Below are positions 41,271 through 46,551 of a stretch of DNA of 46,551 nucleotides, piece by piece. The stretch is taken from positions 1-46,551 of the forward strand of contig JAOZOY010000015.1 in the NCBI GenBank assembly GCA_029933005.1, in the 5' to 3' direction. How positions within the stretch are numbered: position 1 is the first letter of the stretch; each line of letters starts with the position of its first letter. The notes beneath the pieces are model-generated. The model saw nothing but the letters and a program-made list of their open reading frames with translations. It did no database searches and was not told where the DNA came from. Both the position numbers and the translations under genes were made by a program. The DNA comes from Deltaproteobacteria bacterium. GTDB taxonomy: Bacteria; Desulfobacterota; Desulfobulbia; Desulfobulbales; SURF-16.

Positions 41271-42482
41271 ATGAAATTAGGGATTAATGGTCTTGGCCGA
41301 ATTGGCAAACTGAGCTTATGGCATCATGTGGGCAGAAAACATTTTTCCGGAATTGTTGCCAATACAGGCCGGGAAATCGGCAGAAGCCTCGAAGATCTTG
41401 CCGCCTCAATTGAGCGTGATAGCTCATACGGCCGACTGGGCGCTTATCTGCATGGATTCAATGGCGGCCGCATGGTGGAAAATATCAATAATGATGACGG
41501 AACCATGACGGTCAACGGTGTCCCGGTTAAAATTCTTCGTGAAGCGCGCAATCCGAAGGACATCAAATGGAAAGAAAACGATGTCCGACTAGTTGTCGAC
41601 ACCACCGGCGTCTTCACCGACCCCACTGCTCAATCCGACGCCAAATGGGGCGCCTTCCGCGGACACATGGAGGCAGGAGCGGAAAAAGTGCTTCTGTCGG
41701 CGCCTTTTAAAATTAAATCCCAGGGGTTAAGCATGCCGGATGATGCCGTGACCACTGTCATGGGGATTAACGATGAAGATTATATCCCGTCCAAACACTG
41801 TCTGATTTCCGCCGCTTCCTGCACAACCACATGTTTGTCCTTCATGTTGAAGCCTCTGCTGGACCAGATCGGCGCAGATCATATCCTGAGCGCCTCTATG
41901 GTCACGGTTCATGCCGCCACAGGCAGTCAGAAGGTTCTTGACAGCCTGCCCAAGACAGGGGCTTCGGATTTACGCAAAAACCGCTCCATCCTGAATAATA
42001 TCATTCTCACCACAACCGGTGCGGCCAAGGCTCTGCGTCTTGTCATCCCGGAGATGCAAAATATCGGTTTCATAGCGGAATCCGTACGCATTCCAACCTC
42101 AACCGGCTCCCTGATCGTGTTGGTTCTTAATTTGCAGGACGAACTGAAAAATCCCGTCAAACGTGCCAAAATCAATTCAATTTACCGTGAATTTTCCAAG
42201 ACATCCAAATATTTAAAATATACGGAAGAGCAGAATGTCTCCTCCGATATTATCGGTACTCCATTCGCAGCGACTATCATTGAGGGAACCGAAACCCATA
42301 CCCGAACCGCAGCCATCAAAGTCAACCTTGAAAGTCTCGGCATTACCGCCGGAGCCGATCAATCTATTATTGATGTCCCAGTCACCCAGGCGGTCATTTA
42401 CGGCTGGTACGACAATGAGTTAGGCAGTTACACCAATATGCTGGCTGACCGAACAGTTTCCATTGCCGAGTCCATGCTGTAG
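41271..42482 (+). CDS. gap: Glyceraldehyde-3-phosphate dehydrogenase, divergent long form
   Basis: 403 aa, about 65 longer than typical GapA. The Rossmann start GINGLGRIGKLSLWHHV is normal. The catalytic cysteine is in SAASCTTTCLSF, where the usual motif is SCTTNC. The general base region is TVHAATGSQK rather than TVHAYTNDQ. RIPTSTGSL replaces RVPTPNVS, and YDNELGSYTNM replaces YDNEWGYSNR. It oxidises glyceraldehyde 3-phosphate to 1,3-bisphosphoglycerate, or the reverse. The extra length lies mostly in the N-terminal half (LEDLAASIERDSSYGRL, DAKWGAFRGHMEAG). AAGGAG precedes the ATG. It heads the gap-pgk-tpiA-secG run, which supports a glycolytic or gluconeogenic role. Confidence 0.88.
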   Translation: MKLGINGLGRIGKLSLWHHVGRKHFSGIVANTGREIGRSLEDLAASIERDSSYGRLGAYLHGFNGGRMVENINNDDGTMTVNGVPVKILREARNPKDIKWKENDVRLVVDTTGVFTDPTAQSDAKWGAFRGHMEAGAEKVLLSAPFKIKSQGLSMPDDAVTTVMGINDEDYIPSKHCLISAASCTTTCLSFMLKPLLDQIGADHILSASMVTVHAATGSQKVLDSLPKTGASDLRKNRSILNNIILTTTGAAKALRLVIPEMQNIGFIAESVRIPTSTGSLIVLVLNLQDELKNPVKRAKINSIYREFSKTSKYLKYTEEQNVSSDIIGTPFAATIIEGTETHTRTAAIKVNLESLGITAGADQSIIDVPVTQAVIYGWYDNELGSYTNMLADRTVSIAESML

Positions 42483-42531
42483 GCGGTGGCTGATGGTAGC
42501 AAAATCTTGAAAACCTCAAAATGGATCCGTT

Positions 42532-43707
42532 GTGAAGAATATCAGAGATATTGACCTCAAAGGGAAAAAGGTGCTGATCCGGGTCGACTTTAACGTGCCT
42601 CTGGATAAAGACAAAAATGTCAACTCCGATTCCCGAATTCTCGGGGCGTTACCCACCATAAACTATGCCCTGGCTGAAAATGCAAAATTGATTATCTGTT
42701 CTCATCTTGGCCGCCCCAAAGGTCAACGTAGAGAAGAATTCAGTCTGGCTCCGGTTGCGAAGAGATTGTCTCAGCTGATTTCCCGCGAGGTGAAATTGGC
42801 GCCTGACTGTATCGGCAAGGATGTGGAAGAAATGGTAAGGGGGATGGCTGACGGAGATGTGATTCTGTTGGAAAATTTGCGTTTTCACAAGGAAGAGACT
42901 AAAAACGATCCTGATTTTTCCCGAAGTCTTGCCGCCCTGGCTGATGTCTATATCAGTGATGCCTTTGCCGTCTCTCACCGATCCCACGCCTCGGTGGTGG
43001 GCGTGACCAAAAATATTGACCAATGCGCGGCCGGTTTTCTACTGCAAAAGGAAATGGATTTCTTCAATCGTTCAGTTCAAAATCCTATCAAACCTCTAGC
43101 CGCCATTGTCGGCGGCGCAAAAGTTTCCAGTAAACTGGCGGCACTCAAAAATTTGCTCACTAAAGTTGACATCATGATCATCGGTGGTGCCATGGCCAAT
43201 ACCTTCCTGAAAAGCCAGGGCCTGCCAACAGGAAAATCGCTGACCGAGGAAGATCTGCTGGAAACAGCATCTGCTCTGATTGAAGAAGCACGGGAAAAAG
43301 GGGTTAAGCTCTACCTGCCGGTGGACTTTGTTGCGGCGGAACATTTTTCCGCTGATGCGGAAAACAAGGTGGTTCCCATCCAGGAAATGCCGGAAGGCTG
43401 GATGGCTCTTGACATTGGCCCGGCAACCACTACTTTATTTTGTGAAGCGCTTGATTCAGCAAAAACCATTCTCTGGAACGGGCCCATGGGCGCCTTTGAA
43501 ATGGAACCTTTTTCCAGGGGAACAATGGCCCTTGTTCAAAAAGTAGCCACCTCCCACGCTCTAAGCATTGTCGGCGGCGGCGATACTGATGCCGCTGTCC
43601 ATATGGCGGGATGGGCGGATGAAATTTCCTACATGTCCACAGGGGGTGGCGCCTTTCTGACGCTTATGGAAGGTAAGGTTCTACCCGGTGTCGCCGCCTT
43701 GGAATAA
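42532..43707 (+). CDS. pgk: Phosphoglycerate kinase
   Basis: 391 aa, typical length. Motifs: VLIRVDFNVPLD, ICSHLGRPKG, LLENLRFHKEE, DAFAVSHRSHASVVG, IVGGAKVSSKL, MIIGGAMANTFL, ILWNGPMGAFE and IVGGGDTDAAV. It transfers phosphate between 1,3-bisphosphoglycerate and ADP. The start codon is GTG; the nearby ATG at 42521 is out of frame. It follows gap by 49 bp and precedes tpiA by 91 bp. Confidence 0.96.
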   Translation: MKNIRDIDLKGKKVLIRVDFNVPLDKDKNVNSDSRILGALPTINYALAENAKLIICSHLGRPKGQRREEFSLAPVAKRLSQLISREVKLAPDCIGKDVEEMVRGMADGDVILLENLRFHKEETKNDPDFSRSLAALADVYISDAFAVSHRSHASVVGVTKNIDQCAAGFLLQKEMDFFNRSVQNPIKPLAAIVGGAKVSSKLAALKNLLTKVDIMIIGGAMANTFLKSQGLPTGKSLTEEDLLETASALIEEAREKGVKLYLPVDFVAAEHFSADAENKVVPIQEMPEGWMALDIGPATTTLFCEALDSAKTILWNGPMGAFEMEPFSRGTMALVQKVATSHALSIVGGGDTDAAVHMAGWADEISYMSTGGGAFLTLMEGKVLPGVAALE

Positions 43708-43798
43708 GATTTATTTTTTGTTGAAGTAAACGGAATTGATCGTTCATTTGGGAATACGGAAATTTAATCATTCGGCAAAGCCGGATTAGGAGAGAATC

Positions 43799-44554
43799 AT
43801 GAAACGCCGACCTCTAATTGCCGGAAACTGGAAGATGCACCTGACCATTGGAGAGGCCGAGTCCCTGGCCCGGGCCATTGCGCGCGGGGGAATTCCCGCA
43901 GATCGGGACGCAATGCTGGCACCGCCCTACACTGCCATGGCAGCGGTTAACAAAGCTCTGCAGGGCTCGTCGATGCTTCTTGCCTCGCAGAATAACGGCT
44001 GGGAGGAGAAAGGGGCTTTTACCGGCGAAATTTCGCCGGTGATGTTAAAGGATGTGGGCTGCTCCATGGCCATTATCGGCCATTCGGAACGACGGCATAT
44101 TTTCGGAGAAAGCGACCAACTGATAAACAAACGTCTTTCCGGAGCCCTGAAATACGGCCTTGTCCCTATACTTTGCATCGGTGAAACCCTTGAGGAAAGA
44201 GAGGCGAATCAGACATTCAAAGTTCTGGAAACGCAACTACGGGGCGGCCTGACCGGAGTCGCATCAAGTGAGGCGGACAAACTTGTTATCGCCTATGAGC
44301 CGGTCTGGGCGATTGGCACGGGTAAAACAGCCAGCGAGGATCAGGTCCAGGAGGTTCACGCCTTTCTCCGCACCCTTTTGAAAAAGATGTACGAAAAAGA
44401 TATTGCTAGCCAAATAAGAATATTGTATGGTGGCTCGGTCAAACCTGATAATGTAGATGTACTCATGTCCCGTGAAGATGTGGATGGGGCGCTGGTAGGC
44501 GGCGCGGCATTGCAGGCTGAATCTTTTATTCGTATAATTCATTTTAACCAATAA
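43799..44554 (+). CDS. tpiA: Triosephosphate isomerase
   Basis: 251 aa. NWKMH (substrate lysine) near the N-terminus, AIIGHSERRHIFGE with the electrophilic His, YEPVWAIGTGK with the catalytic Glu, and LYGGSVKPDN and VGGAAL phosphate-binding loops. It interconverts dihydroxyacetone phosphate and glyceraldehyde 3-phosphate. AGGAGAG precedes the ATG. A terminator hairpin begins within the TAA stop codon. Confidence 0.97.
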   Translation: MKRRPLIAGNWKMHLTIGEAESLARAIARGGIPADRDAMLAPPYTAMAAVNKALQGSSMLLASQNNGWEEKGAFTGEISPVMLKDVGCSMAIIGHSERRHIFGESDQLINKRLSGALKYGLVPILCIGETLEEREANQTFKVLETQLRGGLTGVASSEADKLVIAYEPVWAIGTGKTASEDQVQEVHAFLRTLLKKMYEKDIASQIRILYGGSVKPDNVDVLMSREDVDGALVGGAALQAESFIRIIHFNQ

Positions 44555-44575
44555 GCGTGTAAACGCTTTTTTTAT
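44553..44575 (+). terminator. Intrinsic terminator at the tpiA stop
   Basis: AAGCGT, GTAA, ACGCTT, then a T-rich run. The stem starts inside the tpiA stop codon, and secG begins only a few bases after the T-tract, so it may act as a partial terminator or attenuator for secG. Confidence 0.65.
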
Positions 44576-44581
44576 TTTTTA

Positions 44582-45106
44582 ATGCATACAATACTGATTG
44601 TCACTCATGTCCTTGTCTGTTTTTTCCTTGTTGTGATTGTGCTTCTCCAGCACGGCAAGGGAGCTGATATGGGCGCAACATTCGGCGGTTCCAGCCAGAC
44701 TGTTTTCGGCACGGAAGGCCCCATGCCTCTGTTAAACAAAGTAACCACAGGGTCAGCGATTATCTTTATGGTTACGTCCCTCTCTCTTGCTTACCTGTCA
44801 GCTAATATGAGCACCGGTTCAGTGATGAGCGATCTGGCAACTCCAAAACCGGCCGAAAATGCCTTGGAACGAGCTGCGGAACCGATTCCGCAACCCGATA
44901 TCCAGCTGGGAACGGAACAGGCTGCTCCGCAAGCTGTTGAAAAGACTGTCAGCGAACAGTCTCAGCCAACCGAAAAAGTTGCAGCAGAGACTACAACAGA
45001 CAGTCCTGTAACTAAAAAACCGCAAGCTGACTCGCCTGCAACGGATTTTGAAAAGCAAATTGTCGAGGAAAATAAAAAAGCAGCAAAGCCCGTTGAACAG
45101 AAATAA
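44582..45106 (+). CDS. secG: SecG protein-export subunit with long C-terminal extension
   Basis: 174 aa. The first 75 residues are SecG: a span (ILIVTHVLVCFFLVVIVLLQ), the conserved loop GKGADMGATFGGSSQTVFG, and a second span (ATTGSAIIFMVTSLSLAY-like). SecG assists the SecYEG translocon in the inner membrane. The last 95 residues are a Pro/Ala/Glu/Thr-rich, low-complexity tail ending in KKAAKPVEQK; such tails are seen in some Proteobacteria, with no known role. No Shine-Dalgarno is visible: the ATG directly follows the tpiA terminator T-tract. A tRNA-Leu follows by 6 bp, the same secG-leuU order as in E. coli. Confidence 0.92.
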   Translation: MHTILIVTHVLVCFFLVVIVLLQHGKGADMGATFGGSSQTVFGTEGPMPLLNKVTTGSAIIFMVTSLSLAYLSANMSTGSVMSDLATPKPAENALERAAEPIPQPDIQLGTEQAAPQAVEKTVSEQSQPTEKVAAETTTDSPVTKKPQADSPATDFEKQIVEENKKAAKPVEQK

Positions 45107-45112
45107 AATTTT

Positions 45113-45198
45113 GCCGAAGTGGTGGAACTGGTAGACACGCTGTCTTGAGGGGGCAGTGGCCCACGGTCGTGCGAGTTCGATTCTCGCCTTCGGCACCA
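45113..45198 (+). tRNA. leuU: tRNA-Leu(GAG)
   Basis: 86 nt with encoded CCA and a long variable arm, as in class II tRNAs. Acceptor GCCGAAG pairs with CTTCGGC; the anticodon arm is CTGTC-TTGAGGG-GGCAG, anticodon GAG; T-arm GCGAG-TTCGATT-CTCGC. It is 6 bp after secG, so probably co-transcribed. An integrase gene follows, making its 3' end a likely attachment site. Confidence 0.96.
45174..45198 (+). other. Putative phage/island attachment site in tRNA-Leu 3' end
   Basis: A tyrosine integrase begins 177 bp after this tRNA, the classic arrangement for integration into a tRNA 3' end. I did not find a second copy of the 3' segment in the window, so the other attachment site is lost or lies beyond the edge. 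Confidence 0.35.
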
Positions 45199-45206
45199 TT
45201 TACAAC

Positions 45207-45248
45207 AAAGCCGGAAATCGCATGTATAGTGTGATTTCCGGCTTTTTT
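45207..45248 (+). terminator. Strong terminator after tRNA-Leu
   Basis: AAAGCCGGAAATC and GATTTCCGGCTTT form a 13-bp perfect stem, followed by TTTT. It ends the gap-pgk-tpiA-secG-leuU transcript before the integrase. Confidence 0.9.
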
Positions 45249-45375
45249 GCGTTTGTGGCTCAGATAGGCTATAGTTGTCATAGATTAGCAGTGAATTGCA
45301 CTGTTTTTCCGAAAAGTGCGACCAAAAAATAGTGTAAGACACGCATCCCTTTCAAGGACAGCGTGAGAGGCAACT

Positions 45376-46425
45376 ATGGCAACAGTGAAAGCAAGGAAAA
45401 GAAAAAAAGGGACTATTTATTGTGCTGAGGTCCGCATCAAAGGACACCCGAGATTATCTCAAACATTTGATCGTAAATCTGAAGCTCACCGATGGGCTGA
45501 AGAGACCGAAACAGCACTCCGCAATAATGGGTATATAGGAAATGCTCCACCAGATGATATGCTCTTCGATGATGCTTGGGAAAAATATCTGGCAGAAGTC
45601 TCCAGTAAGAAAGCACCATCTACTCATCGCCGCGAGTTGGCTCAGATAAAACCGCTACAATTTTTTTCAGGTAACACGTTAAAAGAAATAACGCCAACGA
45701 TGGTTGCCAAATTCCGTGATTGGCGTTTAGGAGTTGTGTAACCAGCAACAGTTATAAAAGATCTCAACACCGTCTCTCACATTTTTACCACGGCTGTTCG
45801 AGAGTGGGGTGTCAAAGCGGATAATCCTGTGTCAATAATTAAAAAACCGAAAGCACCAGCTGGACGGCTACGTTTTTTGACTGAGACAGAGATCGTAAAA
45901 CTCTTACAGGAAAGTAAAAAAGGACATCGGCAAAATCTTTATCATTTTCTCTTATTGCAACTCCATACAGGTATGCGTCCCAGTGAGGGAGCATCCTTAA
46001 CTTGGAGTCAGATAGACTTTGACGGTCGAGTAATTGATCTGCAAAAGACAAAGACTGATCCACGGCGAGTGCCAATGACTGTACCAGCCCTTGAGACCTT
46101 ATCAAATCTTGTCCCAACCGGTGATTACAAATGCAGCAGTTTTGTTTTTTTACCCAAAGATCCTAAAATGACTTATCGGTGGCGGCCTAATCAATATTTT
46201 CGGGAAAGCTTTGAAGCAGCAGTCAAAAGAGCAAAGATTTCAGATTTTCACATGCATGATTTGCGGCATACTGCTGCCAGCTATATGATTATGAACGGTG
46301 TCGATTTGCGCACTGTGGCCGATATTCTCGGGCATAAGACAATTGCTATGACCATGAAATATACCCATCTTCTCGACGACCATAAATTAAAAGCTATCGA
46401 TCGTATAGCAGGTCTTGGACTCTAA
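45376..46425 (+). pseudogene. Tyrosine-type integrase interrupted by an in-frame stop
   Basis: The two ORFs (121 and 198 aa) are in one frame: a TAA at 45739-45741 splits an otherwise open reading frame of 350 codons, and translation continues after it as PATVIKDLNTVSHIF, typical integrase sequence. The N-terminal part has an AP2-like arm-binding domain start (RKRKKGTIYCAEVRIKG) and a SAM-like core-binding domain. The C-terminal catalytic half is intact: Arg in HTGMRPSEG, HDLRH, LGHKT and the Tyr in MKYTHL. A single base change (for example AAA or CAA to TAA) would explain the stop. GAGAGG precedes the ATG. Sequence is more A/T-rich than the neighbouring genes. It lies beside tRNA-Leu and ends 7 bp before the convergent HU gene, so any island is gone or never extended here. 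Confidence 0.88.
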
Positions 46426-46432
46426 AGTTTTT

Positions 46433-46551
46433 TTAATTCACCGCATCAGCCAGTTTGCTGCCGGCCTTGAATTTTACAATTTTTTTGGCAGGGATTTTTA
46501 TTTTTTTGCCGGTCCGGGGATTGCGGCCTTCACGGGCTGCCCGTTCTGTCA
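46433..46551 (-). CDS. HU-family DNA-binding protein, C-terminal part (truncated by window edge)
   Basis: Not in the ORF track. Reading the minus strand gives [18 protein letters not shown], then [20 protein letters not shown] and a TAA stop. [10 protein letters not shown]...[11 protein letters not shown] is the DNA-wrapping arm and C-terminal helix of HU/IHF proteins. HU is a nucleoid protein that bends DNA. The start lies outside the window. The stop is 7 bp from the stop of the convergent integrase. Confidence 0.92.
   Translation of the reverse strand, partial: TERAAREGRNPRTGKKIKIPAKKIVKFKAGSKLADAVN

Noticed and set aside
1-46551. CRISPR arrays, retrons, defence genes or toxin-antitoxin pairs
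   Set aside because: I looked for direct repeats with regular spacers and for typical small gene pairs on both strands and saw none.

Overview
The window looks like chromosome from an anaerobic Gram-negative bacterium, most likely a Desulfobacterota (sulfate or sulfur reducer, perhaps Desulfobulbales). This is inferred from gene content, with no database search: an AcsE-like methyltransferase and a RACo/AcsV-like activator of the Wood-Ljungdahl corrinoid protein, rubrerythrin, a rubredoxin-fused glutamate-synthase-like enzyme, a small siroheme sulfite reductase of the low-molecular-weight type, BamD and other outer-membrane functions, and many signalling proteins. Coding density is high and most genes are core housekeeping genes.

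Layout. 1-5507: an 8-bp tandem repeat, a YkgJ-like Cys-cluster protein, then on the minus strand rubrerythrin followed by the rubredoxin-glutamate synthase-like protein, a class II DAHP synthase and an AcsE-like methyltransferase. 5811-8660: a family 2 glycosyltransferase and acsV. 8880-11005 (plus): trxA-trxB and bamD. 11059-15154 (minus): queH, a NifA-like sigma-54 activator, a small conserved protein and a REC-PAS-GGDEF protein. 15363-17003 (plus): pgi. 17014-23496 (minus): a hybrid histidine kinase overlapped by its substrate-binding partner, then an HDOD protein coupled to a PilB/GspE-type ATPase with a MshEN-like domain. 23739-26588 (minus): aroD-aroE-aroA. 26898-29110 (plus): thpR coupled to a B12-binding radical SAM protein. 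29307-37518 (minus): beta-barrel, LolA-like and RND genes, ispDF, rnpB RNA, an RNase HI protein, a zinc-ribbon coiled-coil protein and a Nif3-like protein, then tRNA-Ile2/Met(CAT). 37916-38575 (minus): sulfite reductase. 38839-45198 (plus): rmuC-cysK, then gap-pgk-tpiA-secG-tRNA-Leu(GAG). 45376-46551: a tyrosine integrase broken by an in-frame stop beside the tRNA-Leu, and the C-terminus of an HU gene.

Functional links. gap, pgk, tpiA and pgi supply central glycolysis/gluconeogenesis. The class II DAHP synthase and aroDEA cover four shikimate steps. acsE and acsV serve methyl transfer to the corrinoid iron-sulfur protein. The GGDEF protein, HDOD protein and MshEN-bearing PilB/GspE ATPase suggest c-di-GMP control of a pilus or secretion machine.

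The clearest non-gene structure is a family of about 100-140 bp palindromic elements with GTAACTGTTCAG-type ends. There are three copies, at 4437, 11658 and 38608. One of them abuts a 12-bp direct repeat that carries both the stop of the NifA-like gene and the ribosome site and start of queH. A different nested inverted-repeat element at 29155-29312 supplies the stop codon of a beta-barrel gene. Two genes (ispDF, secG) begin directly after the T-tract of an upstream terminator and have no visible Shine-Dalgarno. I found no CRISPR array, defence island or intact mobile element, and nothing I can confidently call a new multi-gene system.
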